A DNA stretch of 64,000 bases from JAAYUJ01 sp963698165 (GTDB lineage: Bacteria > Desulfobacterota > Syntrophobacteria > Syntrophobacterales > Syntrophobacteraceae), in the NCBI GenBank assembly GCA_963698165.1, contig CAVOPT010000004.1, positions 1,097,108-1,161,107 of the forward strand, in the 5' to 3' direction. How positions within the stretch are numbered: position 1 is the first letter of the stretch; each line of letters opens with the position of its first letter. This document shows positions 1 to 8,700 of the stretch, piece after piece. A program made the translations under genes and the position numbers. Below the pieces are notes generated by a model, which saw only the letters and a list, made by a program, of their open reading frames with translations, was not told where the DNA came from and searched no databases.

Positions 1-1
1 C

Positions 2-505
2 AAGCGGCTCTATTCTTCGCCCGCCGACAAAGAAGCAGGCGTCAGGGCCGACCAAGTCATCACCCTGTTAACGCAAAAATCGAAGAGGGGGTACCCGGAC
101 CGACTGCGCCGGGTCAGCTATTTTGACAAAGAACGAAAAAAGCGGCTCGTGTTTCTCACGAACAATTTCGACATCCCGGCAAAGACGGTTGCCGAGATCT
201 ACAAGCAGCGCTGGCAGGTGGAGTTGTTCTTCAAGTGGATCAAGCAACACCTGCGGATCAAGTCCTTTTACGGAACCTCGATGAACGCGGTGAAGAGCCA
301 GATATGGGTTGCGCTGTGCATCTACCTGCTCGTGGCCATCACCAAAAAGAGGCTCGGCATCGACTGCTCGCTATACACGTTCCTACAAATTCTTGAGGTT
401 AACCTATTTGAAAAAAAGCCAATTCTATTTGTAGTCACAGACGCTCTCAAGCAAATCACAGAAACACCCGCTGTCGGTAACCAACTAAATTTGTTCAGAA
501 ATTAA
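2..505 (+). CDS. IS4-family transposase, C-terminal part (cut by window edge)
   Basis: The open frame runs in from the window edge and ends at 505. It encodes the C-terminal third of a DDE transposase. The IS4 signature Y-x2-R-x3-E-x6-K is visible as YKQRWQVELFFKWIK near bases 197-241, carrying the third catalytic acidic residue. The N-terminal catalytic Asp residues lie outside the window, so completeness cannot be judged. The right end of the insertion sequence probably falls within 30 bases after the stop (AACCGGACAGCAGTGA), but without the left end the terminal inverted repeat is unconfirmed. Bases 506-680 show no gene. Confidence 0.85.
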   Translation, partial: KRLYSSPADKEAGVRADQVITLLTQKSKRGYPDRLRRVSYFDKERKKRLVFLTNNFDIPAKTVAEIYKQRWQVELFFKWIKQHLRIKSFYGTSMNAVKSQIWVALCIYLLVAITKKRLGIDCSLYTFLQILEVNLFEKKPILFVVTDALKQITETPAVGNQLNLFRN

Positions 506-680
506 CCGGACAGCAGTGACTAATAATATCGAAAGAAATGGGTATCGTGTAGTAATCGAGGCCCATATCAAGAATGCATAACCTATCAAATCCTTTGTGC
601 TTACGCAGATAAACATTGAGACTCTTCTGCGATGGCGAAATCTGTAAGACATATCTTCACAATGAGACAGGAGTGATACC

Positions 681-1052
681 ATGAGAACCAACGTGCGCAT
701 GAGAATTTCGACTCCTTCACCCCCGTTTCTATCCTGTGAAATAGTCCTAATTTATGACAGACAAGGGGAGGGAACCTATAGTGTTGTGCCCGCCTCCGGA
801 ACACTTAGTATAGGATACGGTAGGTCTGGATATATACTCTATAATTCCAGCTACAAATATCTTGATTTTTTTGAGCATGATCCTAGTGGGAGCCGGCATA
901 ACGTGCTGCGTCTCCTTGATTATCGGCTTTTGCCCATTGCCGGTAATACCGTGGACTCTGGGTCGGGCAGGCTGATATGGTCTCCTCAGGTTGCTCCAGG
1001 GGGAGAGCTGATTGTCCACTGGGAAGTCAATTCGTTTGTAACCAATTATTAG
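681..1052 (+). CDS. hypothetical protein, 123 aa
   Basis: The ATG at 681 is preceded by AGGAG at about 669-673, a well-spaced ribosome binding site. I do not recognise the family. The protein has no signal peptide or membrane segment and is rich in Ser, Gly, Tyr and aromatic residues, with strand-like alternation suggesting a small beta-rich fold. It sits alone downstream of the IS4 end and could be accessory. Minus-strand frames overlap it, but they lack comparable start signals. Confidence 0.5.
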   Translation: MRTNVRMRISTPSPPFLSCEIVLIYDRQGEGTYSVVPASGTLSIGYGRSGYILYNSSYKYLDFFEHDPSGSRHNVLRLLDYRLLPIAGNTVDSGSGRLIWSPQVAPGGELIVHWEVNSFVTNY

Positions 1053-1087
1053 CATCATCAATCGAGTTGATCACTGTCAGCCCGTGG

Positions 1088-1483
1088 TCACATCGAGGAC
1101 AAGCCAGGGAATACGCAAAGATTTTCCTCATGAATCCCCTGCAGGTTTTCATGGGACAGAACTCGGAATTGATGGCCCATTACTTCGAGGGCTCTGGTAT
1201 CGTGGGATGACTCGAAGTGGATCGCTCCGTCACTCATTGTTTGCATTTCGCACCATGAGAATTGTACACAGCTCTCCTCTGTTCGTATCCCCAGTGTTCT
1301 CTCCTGAGGTTTCCATACGCAGAACATTTTGCGTTGTGCACCGTCCTGATCCGTGAATCCAACGCAGTGGCAAGAAAACCGTGAGCCTCGTGAGCCAAAG
1401 TGCAGAGCCTGCCCCAGAGGCTTGCTACGTGAATTAGTAAGAAATGGTGAGGTTGCGGTAGTTCTTTTCGAGGTTGCTGTCAT
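1088..1483 (-). CDS. hypothetical protein, weakly supported
   Basis: This 131-codon minus-strand frame is the best candidate between 1053 and 1611. An AGGA lies rather far upstream of its ATG. It contains several Cys and His residues (SCHCVGF, FCVWKP, FSWCEM) but no motif I recognise. Short plus-strand frames overlap it. It may be a degenerate remnant in a region that also holds a transposase end and a gene fragment. Confidence 0.25.
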   Translation of the reverse strand: MTATSKRTTATSPFLTNSRSKPLGQALHFGSRGSRFSCHCVGFTDQDGAQRKMFCVWKPQERTLGIRTEESCVQFSWCEMQTMSDGAIHFESSHDTRALEVMGHQFRVLSHENLQGIHEENLCVFPGLSSM

Positions 1484-1653
1484 GATCTAGTAGGTTTCCT
1501 GCCCCATAGCACCATCGGAAGGAATACATCCAATCAGGAATCTCCTGATTGACGCCATTGGAATATAATTGTAAATACGTATCATTAATTCATTCCCATG
1601 CTTGCGTCTAAATGTGCGTAATATTCAATTCGCTCCCTCATAGGATCACCACC

Positions 1654-1929
1654 ATGAACCTTCCTGCTCCCAACGACAAAGGCTGGCTGAGAGAGCACGA
1701 AGAGTCCATCACTGTGGGCGATGAACTGGAACGTCGGTCGATATGTGGTGAGGCCTTCTACGACATTACCGATATCAAATTGGCTTATTGCGCCCGCGAG
1801 TTTCGGGGGGGGCCCGACCTCCTGGTGCCGTGCTATTTTGTCGAGGTTGAGCATAGGGATAAGAAATTGAAGGCACCCTCTGATGCACAAGGACCAAGAC
1901 ATGTAGTTTGGTTCCCTGCTTACCTGTGA
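1654..1929 (+). CDS. hypothetical protein or C-terminal gene remnant, about 91 aa
   Basis: The reading frame ends at 1929. Its composition looks protein-like (acidic first half, then LLVPCYFVEVEHRDKK and a C-terminal HVVWFPAYL). The frame can be extended to an ATG at 1612, but neither start has a clear ribosome binding site. It may therefore be the surviving tail of a longer gene rather than a free-standing one. The family is not recognised. An overlapping minus-strand frame (1585-1902) is judged to be its shadow. Confidence 0.35.
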   Translation: MNLPAPNDKGWLREHEESITVGDELERRSICGEAFYDITDIKLAYCAREFRGGPDLLVPCYFVEVEHRDKKLKAPSDAQGPRHVVWFPAYL

Positions 1930-1940
1930 GCCTTAGTACA

Positions 1941-2072
1941 GCTCAACGCAATAAAGTGGCCGATAAGGCGGTCGTCATTCCGGGCTTGACCCGGAATCCA
2001 GGAGAAGTCTCTGGATGCCGGCTTTCGCCGGCATGACGGATTGGAACATGGACACCTATTTTTGTGGAGCCG
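1941..2072 (+). repeat. dispersed REP-like repeat, copy 1
   Basis: This about 130-bp unit is closely matched at 18316-18472. Shared blocks are a leading GCTCAAC, GTGGCCGATAAGGCGGTCGT, a first hairpin (CCGGGCTTGACCCGG), a second hairpin (ATGCCGG...CCGGCAT) and a trailing TGGAACATGGA. It resembles the extragenic palindromic repeats found in many proteobacterial chromosomes. It contains no ORF. Confidence 0.8.
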
Positions 2073-2421
2073 CACTTAGGAGAGTCGAAACAGCAAGAAA
2101 TCTCTACAGCAGACCAAGTATCGTATACCACACTATCGTGCCTAATCCATCCCTCGAGCGGATCCATCTATCGGCGCACCGCTCAGTTTCCCGTTCGGCG
2201 GTGTGGAGGGCACCGGCGGGACGGCTTTCTTCTTTGGGCACGCCGGTCCTCAGCTCCGCCGGCTTCACTCTCGCTTCCCGGTTGCTTTGGTGTGTTGGTT
2301 CTCGATCGCTCTCGTGGTCGCCCGAGGAGGGCGTACCGACTTGGCCCACCGACGGCGGCGAGCGTCGATCCAGTGACATCGGCCCGCAGAGCTGTGGGTC
2401 AAATAACACAAGGAGATCGCA
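2073..2421. other. intergenic region upstream of the GH13 gene
   Basis: About 350 bases with several overlapping open frames on both strands, typical of GC-rich non-coding DNA. None has convincing start signals or a recognisable product. I see no clear promoter, only the ribosome binding site of the following gene. Confidence 0.4.
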
Positions 2422-4389
2422 ATGACTTTTGCAGAGATCATTCTTGGGCAAGATCGACCGGTGAGTGTGCGCAGCGTACCCAGGGCGGGGGAGGGAAGCC
2501 CTCACCCCTCTCCGGGGGACTGGAGGGATGAAGTGCTCTATTTCCTCCTTCCGGACCGGTTCAGCGACGACGGCGAGGAGAATCGTCCGCTCCTGGACCG
2601 GAGCAACCTGGCCGCGGCCCGGCCAGCGCCCGCGAATGCGCCCACGTGGCGCTGGGACCGCTGGGCCCGGTCAGGCGCGGACCGCTGGCAGGGCGGCACT
2701 ATCCGCGGCATCACCTCGAAGCTCGACTACGTCAAGCAGCTCGGCGCCACCGCCCTGTGGGTGGGCCCCGTCTTCAAACAGCGCGGCCATCTGAATACGT
2801 ATCACGGCTACGGCATCCAGGACTTCCTGGACGTCGATCCCCGTTTCGGAACACGCGGCGACCTGGTTGATCTCGTGGCTGCCGCCCACGTCAGAGGGCT
2901 TCGGATCCTCCTCGATGTCATCTTCAACCACTCGGGTTCGAACTTTGACTACGACATCGACGGCCAGCGTAGCCGGCAACCCAGCTTCCTGCCATGGCCG
3001 GGTTTCTACACATCGATCAGATGGCGCGGGCAAAACGACGAAGTTCTCGACGCCATCCGGGGATCTGAAGACGGCGTTTGGCCGTACGAGTTTCAGGCAC
3101 CGGAGTGTTATACCAAAGCAGGGTCTGGCAGCCTCGCTGCAGGCGCACTCGACGACCCCCGAGCCGAACACAAGCGGTCGGATTTCCTCGACCTGCGGGA
3201 CTTCAATTTCGATCCTCCGGGGGGCGGTGAAGACGATCCCAAGACGTTGAACCTCCTCGCCCGGTGCTACCAATACTGGATTGCTCTGACCGACTGCGAC
3301 GGATTCCGCATCGACACACTCAAGCACGTTTCCTTCGAGCAGGGGCGCAACTTCTGCGGTGCCATCAAGGAGTTTGCGGCGCGGCTGGGCAAGCACGACT
3401 TCTTCCTCGTCGGGGAAGTGGCCGGCGGAGATTTCAACGAAGACCGCTACCTGGACGTGCTGGGAACGAATCTGAACGCAGCCCTGGACATTGGCGAGAT
3501 GCGGCTGACCCTGGCCGGTATGGCCAAGGGATTAATCCACCCGGCGGCGTATTTCGACGGCTTCGACCCAGGCAGGGCCGTGATGGGATCGCACCGGAAC
3601 CTCGGAAAGCACCACGTGTCAGTACTTGATGACCACGACCACGTGTTCGGCGAAAAGATCCGGTTCTCGAGCGAAGCTGCCTCAGACCACCAAATCGTGG
3701 CGGGAGTGGCGCTGCAGTTGTTCACTCTGGGAATCCCGTGCATCTACTATGGGTCGGAACAAGCCCTGTCCGGACCGGAGGCGTCCGAGCGACAGTTCCT
3801 ACCCGATTGGAAGGGGTCCGACCGTTACCTACGGGAGGCGATGTTCGGACCGGCTCATCCCCGACGGGACGGTCGAGCGGGACTGGTCTCGCCCCCGGCC
3901 GGGCTGGAACCCGCCGAACCCGGTTTCGGTCCCTTCGGGACTGCGGGCCGACACTGCTTCGACCCGCAGTTCCCCACATATTTGCGCATTGCCGAACTGA
4001 ATGTCATCCGGAAACGATATCGGAGTCTGCGATTTGGCCGTCAGTACCTCCGGCCCACTGCATTCCTGGACCAGGGGTTCGGCGTTCACGGCCCGGGCGA
4101 AATCGTCGCTTGGTCGCGCATCCTCGACGATGAGGAGGCGGTGTGTGTCCTCAACACCCACGGGACGGATCAACGCGGTGCCGATGTCCTGGTCGATGCC
4201 GACCTGAACCCGCCCGGCACATTGCTGACGGTCGTTCTCAACACGGTACAGACGGCGCAAGGGGTCGCCCCGGGCTTTCACCCGGTCGGCTCGACACTCC
4301 CGGTCAAACGGAAGGCGGACGGCACGGCATTCGTCGAGATCCGGAATACGCCATGCTCCGAAGTACTGGTGCTCCTGAACCATCCGTGA
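2422..4389 (+). CDS. alpha-amylase family (GH13) glycoside hydrolase
   Basis: The ATG at 2422 follows AAGGAG with 7-nt spacing. The 655-residue protein carries the GH13 catalytic TIM barrel with its conserved regions in order. Region I is DVIFNH (about residues 165-170). Region II is GFRIDTLKH, with the nucleophile Asp near residue 298. Region III is FLVGEV, with the acid/base Glu near 332. Region IV is LDDHDH near 403, the transition-state-stabilising Asp. A C-terminal beta domain follows. No signal peptide is evident, so it is probably cytoplasmic and acts on alpha-glucans or related glucosides. Exact substrate cannot be read from the sequence. It appears monocistronic; the downstream qrc operon seems to have its own promoter. 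Confidence 0.9.
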   Translation: MTFAEIILGQDRPVSVRSVPRAGEGSPHPSPGDWRDEVLYFLLPDRFSDDGEENRPLLDRSNLAAARPAPANAPTWRWDRWARSGADRWQGGTIRGITSKLDYVKQLGATALWVGPVFKQRGHLNTYHGYGIQDFLDVDPRFGTRGDLVDLVAAAHVRGLRILLDVIFNHSGSNFDYDIDGQRSRQPSFLPWPGFYTSIRWRGQNDEVLDAIRGSEDGVWPYEFQAPECYTKAGSGSLAAGALDDPRAEHKRSDFLDLRDFNFDPPGGGEDDPKTLNLLARCYQYWIALTDCDGFRIDTLKHVSFEQGRNFCGAIKEFAARLGKHDFFLVGEVAGGDFNEDRYLDVLGTNLNAALDIGEMRLTLAGMAKGLIHPAAYFDGFDPGRAVMGSHRNLGKHHVSVLDDHDHVFGEKIRFSSEAASDHQIVAGVALQLFTLGIPCIYYGSEQALSGPEASERQFLPDWKGSDRYLREAMFGPAHPRRDGRAGLVSPPAGLEPAEPGFGPFGTAGRHCFDPQFPTYLRIAELNVIRKRYRSLRFGRQYLRPTAFLDQGFGVHGPGEIVAWSRILDDEEAVCVLNTHGTDQRGADVLVDADLNPPGTLLTVVLNTVQTAQGVAPGFHPVGSTLPVKRKADGTAFVEIRNTPCSEVLVLLNHP

Positions 4390-4463
4390 CGCCCCGTGCT
4401 GACGTGAGGTGACGCAAAGGACCGAGGTTGGCGCAACAACACCCATGAGAGCCGTCTTTTTTC

Positions 4464-4492
4464 TTGACAACCCATCGGGGTGTCGCTAAAAA
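4464..4492 (+). promoter_or_regulatory. putative sigma-70 promoter for qrcABCD
   Basis: A perfect -35 TTGACA (4464-4469) is followed by a 17-base spacer and TAAAAA (4487-4492), a 4/6 match to the -10 consensus. It lies about 150 bases upstream of qrcA and after the GH13 stop. No other promoter candidate of this quality was seen in the gap. Confidence 0.5.
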
Positions 4493-4639
4493 AGGGCACC
4501 CCTCAGTAAAATAGACTGTTAGCCCCCATACAAACAGATGCACGGGGAAGACGCACGCCGCTGTCACCTTGTGTAGATGACCACGTAAGAGGTACGTCTT
4601 GTCGGGAATCTCTTCTCTAGACCAATCGAGGCATTCCTT

Positions 4640-5197
4640 ATGAAGAAGCAAACGACCAACGAGTCCGGTAAGGCCGTTCTGGAGGGAATCATTTTCTTTG
4701 CGGGGTTTGCCATTGCCCTGGTTGTGGGTTGGGTGGTCTTCCCCAAAATCCTTTTCTCCGAGAGCAAGCAGCCCATCAATTTCAGCCACACTGCCCATCA
4801 GGATTCCAGTTGCGAGGACTGCCACACCTTTCGCCCTGACGGGTCCTACACGGGAATTCCCAGGCTCGAGAACTGCAAGCAGTGCCACGAATCCCAGATG
4901 GGACAGTCGGAGGACGAACGGATTCTGGTGGAGGAGTACATCCAGAACGAGAAGGAAATTCCCTGGAGAGTCTACACGGCACAACCCGACAACGTCTATT
5001 TTTCCCACGCCGCCCACAAAGCCAAAAATGTAGCCTGCACCGAATGTCATCGCGATGTGGCGAAGGAGCAGAAGAACCCCCTGTACAAAGAGAACCGCCT
5101 CACCGGCTACAGCTCTGAAGTCATGAAGATGGACGTGTGTGAGAAGTGCCATGCAAAGCACGGGGCCAGCAACAATTGTGAGATTTGCCATAAATAG
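4640..5197 (+). CDS. qrcA: QrcA, multihaem cytochrome c subunit of the Qrc complex
   Basis: This 185-residue protein has an N-terminal uncleaved membrane anchor (about residues 14-35) and a periplasmic domain. Five canonical CXXCH haem-binding motifs are present: CEDCH, CKQCH, CTECH, CEKCH and CEICH. Characterised QrcA is described as a hexahaem cytochrome, so the sixth haem would need a non-canonical site or be absent here. Qrc takes electrons from periplasmic cytochrome c3 (type I), fed by hydrogenases and formate dehydrogenases, and reduces menaquinone for sulfate respiration. It is the first gene of qrcABCD. The ATG at 4640 has GAGG upstream. Confidence 0.9.
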   Translation: MKKQTTNESGKAVLEGIIFFAGFAIALVVGWVVFPKILFSESKQPINFSHTAHQDSSCEDCHTFRPDGSYTGIPRLENCKQCHESQMGQSEDERILVEEYIQNEKEIPWRVYTAQPDNVYFSHAAHKAKNVACTECHRDVAKEQKNPLYKENRLTGYSSEVMKMDVCEKCHAKHGASNNCEICHK

Positions 5198-5361
5198 GCC
5201 GTTTCGCCGCAACGCCTGGCGGCACTGGAACAGTGCTTGCGGGCATACTCGTGGCGCCGTCCGGCGGGCGACCTGATTGACCGTTCTCTTGAGCTTTTCT
5301 CCGGACCCAGACCGGGGAAAAGGCGATTCACAACACCTGCAGCGATGAGAGGGTTAATGGG

Positions 5362-7770
5362 ATGAGTTTCGGGAGGAGAGCTTTCTTGCAGTTCACAGCT
5401 GGAGCCGTAGGTGGCACGCTGCTTTCTCCAATACCCTGGAAGCTGACGGACGATGTCGCCATTTGGTCTCAGAACTGGTCATGGCGGCCATCCCCGCCGA
5501 AGGGTGAGATCACCATGGCTCCCACCATCTGCACTCTGTGCGACGGCGGTTGCGGCATCAGGGCACACCTTGTGGACAAGAAACGGGCCATCTTGCTGGA
5601 CGGAAACCCCAACCATCCGGTGAACGGCGGGGGCATTTGCGCCCTGGGTGCTTCCGGGCTTCAGTTCCTGTATGCCCCGTACCGCGTGGCCCAACCCATG
5701 AAGCAGACCAAGAAGCGCGGAGACCCGAAGGGATTCCAGCCCGTCTCATGGGCGGACGCTCTCAAGGACCTCGGCGGTCGCCTCTCGAAGCTGCGGACCG
5801 ACGGAAAGGCTCAAGCCGTCGCGTGTATCAGCGGCCAGAGGCAAAGCAGCATGGATGACATGTGGAGGCAGTTTTTCAAGGCCTACGGTTCTCCCAACTT
5901 CTTCAAAATGCCTTCCCAGACCGACAACGCCCAGATTGCCGCGCAACTCACTCTGGGCCAGGATTCACCCTTCGCTTACGGGCTGGAAAACGCGTCCGCC
6001 ATTTTCAGCTTCGGCGCCAACCTCCTTGAAGGATGGGGGGCCCCAGGCCGCATCCAGGCAGCTCTCCTCGGGCTGCTCCCTCCCGGGGCCAAGGGGACCG
6101 CAAAAGTGGTCCAGATTGAATCCCGCTGCTCGCTGACAGCCGCCAAGGCCGACCTGTGGGTGCCCGTCAATCCCGGCAGTGAAGCCGCCATCGCCTTGGG
6201 AATCGCCCATGTTCTGGTGAAGGAAAACCTCTACGACGCCGAGTTCGTTCGGTCCCAGGTCTTTGGTTTTGAAGACTGGACCGATGCCCAGGGCAAGACG
6301 CGCCAGGGGTTCAAGAACTACGTCCTTTCGAAGGAGTGCTCGCCTGAGGAGGTGTCCAAATCAACCGGCCTGGAGGTGGGAAGGATTCGGGAACTCGCCA
6401 AGGAGTTTGCATCGCAGAAGAATGCCGTGGCCGTCTGGGGAGGCAGCCAGTCGGGCACGCCGGGAAACCTCTACCATGAGCTGAGCTATCAGGCGCTGAA
6501 TGTGCTCAAGGGCAACCTCAAGCCCGGGGGTCTGGTGAGCGTGGTCCCGCCGGTTCCCATCGGGGCGGTGCCAAAGGTCGAACCGGACGACCTGGCCAAG
6601 CGGAGCCTTCAGGATTCCTTCGTCGACAAGACACTGGGCAGGAAGGCTCCCGCACCGGAGAGCTCCCTCTATGCCTTCCTCGATGGGGTCTCCAAGGGCA
6701 GCGCCTATCCTGTTTCCATACTCATGGTCCACGAATGCAACCCGGCCTACTCTCTGCCTGAAAACCCCATATTCCAGAAGGCGGCGGAAAAGGTCGAGCT
6801 GGTCGTGTCCTTCTCCTCTTACATGGACGAGACCGCGGTTCAGGCGGACCTGATCCTTCCCAATCACATGGCCTTGGAGCGGTTCGACGATGTGCAGGGC
6901 ATCGTGGGGGTTCCATACGCCTACTATGCCGTTGCGGCCCCGGTTCTCAAACCCCTCAAGGACACGCGCCACACGGGGGACGTCGTCATTGAGCTCGGGA
7001 AGGCTGTCGGAGGCCCGGTCCCCGGAGCGCTGCCGTGGAAGAGCTACGAAGAGTTCCTCAAAGAGAGGGTCAAGGGCCTGGCCGCCGCGGGCAAGGGCAC
7101 GCTGGCGGATCGCCCGGGAGTGGAACCGTGGAAGCTCCAGCCGGGAGATGCCGTCAAGACCAACTTCAAGGACGCTGCCGACTTGTGGAAAAAGCTCACC
7201 GGCGGATCGTGCTGGTATGATGCCCCGGTGGACCCCCTGGAAGGCTCCAAGACCGCATCCGGAAAGGTGGAGCTTGCCTGTGCCGGTTTGCGGGCCATGG
7301 GCGTTTCCAGCGGGGAAGATCGGCTGTACCTGCCCCATTACAGCCCTCTAAAGCCTTCCGGCGACGAGAAGGAGTACCCGCTCTGGCTGGTGTCCCACGA
7401 GACATCCTCCATCACCCATGGTTACCTGGCCAATCCCCCCTTCATGACCAAGGGGATCTTCGACTTCGTGTTGAAGGGCAATGATCTTTTCGTCGGAATC
7501 AATCCCCAGACGGCCAAGTCCATCGGGATGGGACAGGCCGAGAGGGCGGTGCTCAAGACTCCCCAGGGGGAGGCCGTGGTTCTGGTGCATCTCACCGCCG
7601 CGGTGAGGCCCGGTGTGGTCTCCATCGTCCACGGTTTGGGACACAAGGCTTACGACCAATACATCCAGGGTAAGGGAGTCAATGCAAACAACCTTGTTCA
7701 AGTGCAGATGGACCCCGTGACAGGCCTTGGCACGGTTTGGGCCACGCGGGCACAGTTGCGTCGCGCTTGA
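5362..7770 (+). CDS. qrcB: QrcB, molybdopterin-oxidoreductase-like subunit of Qrc
   Basis: 802 residues of the DMSO-reductase/molybdopterin oxidoreductase family. A twin-arginine signal (GRRAFLQF, residues 4-11) points to Tat export to the periplasm. The Cys cluster CTLCDGGCG at about residues 54-62, with a further Cys about 30 residues on (GGICALG), fits one [4Fe-4S] site. In characterised Qrc this subunit lacks Mo/W-bis-MGD and has a structural role in electron transfer. The C-terminal dinucleotide-binding-like domain (VSHETSSITHGYLANPP) is retained. It follows qrcA by 164 bases and precedes qrcC. Long antisense frames across this gene (for example 6361-7338 minus) are GC-driven shadows. 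Confidence 0.92.
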   Translation: MSFGRRAFLQFTAGAVGGTLLSPIPWKLTDDVAIWSQNWSWRPSPPKGEITMAPTICTLCDGGCGIRAHLVDKKRAILLDGNPNHPVNGGGICALGASGLQFLYAPYRVAQPMKQTKKRGDPKGFQPVSWADALKDLGGRLSKLRTDGKAQAVACISGQRQSSMDDMWRQFFKAYGSPNFFKMPSQTDNAQIAAQLTLGQDSPFAYGLENASAIFSFGANLLEGWGAPGRIQAALLGLLPPGAKGTAKVVQIESRCSLTAAKADLWVPVNPGSEAAIALGIAHVLVKENLYDAEFVRSQVFGFEDWTDAQGKTRQGFKNYVLSKECSPEEVSKSTGLEVGRIRELAKEFASQKNAVAVWGGSQSGTPGNLYHELSYQALNVLKGNLKPGGLVSVVPPVPIGAVPKVEPDDLAKRSLQDSFVDKTLGRKAPAPESSLYAFLDGVSKGSAYPVSILMVHECNPAYSLPENPIFQKAAEKVELVVSFSSYMDETAVQADLILPNHMALERFDDVQGIVGVPYAYYAVAAPVLKPLKDTRHTGDVVIELGKAVGGPVPGALPWKSYEEFLKERVKGLAAAGKGTLADRPGVEPWKLQPGDAVKTNFKDAADLWKKLTGGSCWYDAPVDPLEGSKTASGKVELACAGLRAMGVSSGEDRLYLPHYSPLKPSGDEKEYPLWLVSHETSSITHGYLANPPFMTKGIFDFVLKGNDLFVGINPQTAKSIGMGQAERAVLKTPQGEAVVLVHLTAAVRPGVVSIVHGLGHKAYDQYIQGKGVNANNLVQVQMDPVTGLGTVWATRAQLRRA

Positions 7771-7857
7771 TCCAGGAGAGACCCTTGCTGGTATGCTGAA
7801 AACTGATGTGCCAGCTGCTTCGAAACAGGCTGAGAGCTTGACAAGGGGGTATGACCC

Positions 7858-8610
7858 GTGAGTGGAAAAAGCCATGCGGAAGGCAATGTACGCTACGGTA
7901 TGGTGATCGACCTGGACAGATGCACAGGCTGCATGGCATGCAGCGTGGCATGCCAGGCAGAGAACAACGTATCGTTTCTCACCGACGAGAGCAACAAGAC
8001 CCGTTCCATCTCCTGGATGGAGGTCTATCAACTGGAGAACGGCAAGGACTACCCCGACTACCAGTTCGCTTATCTCCCGAGACCCTGCATGCACTGCGAC
8101 GCACCGCATCATTCGCCCTGCACCTTTGTGTGTCCTGTCAATGCCACAACACGGGATGAGAACAACGGACTGGTGACCCACATCTATCCCCGCTGCATCG
8201 GATGCAGGTATTGCGTTGTGGCCTGCCCGTATCATGCGCGGGACTTCAACTGGTGGGACCCCTACTGGCCGAAGCCCATGGAAGCCATGCTGAGTCCCAA
8301 GGTGAGCACGCGAATGCGGGGGGTTGTGGAGAAGTGTACCTTCTGCCACCACCGCCTCCTCGATGCACGGTCAAAGGCCTACCTCGACGGAACGAACCTC
8401 GACGAAGTGGTCTACACACCCGCCTGCGCCGAGGCGTGCCCGACGAAGGCCATCAAATTCGGAAACCTCAGGGACCTCAACAGCGAAGTCGCCAAGCTGG
8501 CCAAGGATCCGCGTGCATTTCGCATCCTGGCCAAGCTGCAGACCGAGCCCAAGGTCTATTACCTGAGCAAGTATCAGTGGGTTCACAAGCTCTCGGACAA
8601 GGGGCTCTGA
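7858..8610 (+). CDS. qrcC: QrcC, periplasmic 4x[4Fe-4S]-type ferredoxin subunit
   Basis: 250 residues starting at GTG 7858, with AAGGGGG upstream. It is a PsrB/HybA-type iron-sulfur protein with four Cys clusters: CTGCMACSVAC near the N-terminus, CMHCDAPHHSPCTFVC, CIGCRYCVVACP, and CTFCHH together with CAEACP. These bind up to four cubane clusters that wire haems on QrcA/QrcB to the membrane quinone site on QrcD. No signal peptide of its own is seen, consistent with co-export alongside the Tat-bearing QrcB. An alternative ATG at 7851 is in another frame and gives no homologous product. Confidence 0.92.
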   Translation: MSGKSHAEGNVRYGMVIDLDRCTGCMACSVACQAENNVSFLTDESNKTRSISWMEVYQLENGKDYPDYQFAYLPRPCMHCDAPHHSPCTFVCPVNATTRDENNGLVTHIYPRCIGCRYCVVACPYHARDFNWWDPYWPKPMEAMLSPKVSTRMRGVVEKCTFCHHRLLDARSKAYLDGTNLDEVVYTPACAEACPTKAIKFGNLRDLNSEVAKLAKDPRAFRILAKLQTEPKVYYLSKYQWVHKLSDKGL

Positions 8611-8700
8611 TTAGACTGAAGCTTCTTTCGGCGGATTTTTCCATGAATGGATACCGGAACATCAATTTCACTTTTTTGATTCCGATGTGAGGGGTCGAGG

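Noticed and set aside
2671..3396. 241-codon minus-strand frame inside the GH13 gene
   Set aside because: Antisense shadow of conserved catalytic regions.
6361..7338. 325-codon minus-strand frame inside qrcB
   Set aside because: It is antisense to a well-supported gene and explained by GC-rich codon bias. No recognisable domains.
7348..8352. 334-codon minus-strand frame across qrcB and qrcC
   Set aside because: It spans two real genes on the other strand and their gap; composition is that of a shadow frame.
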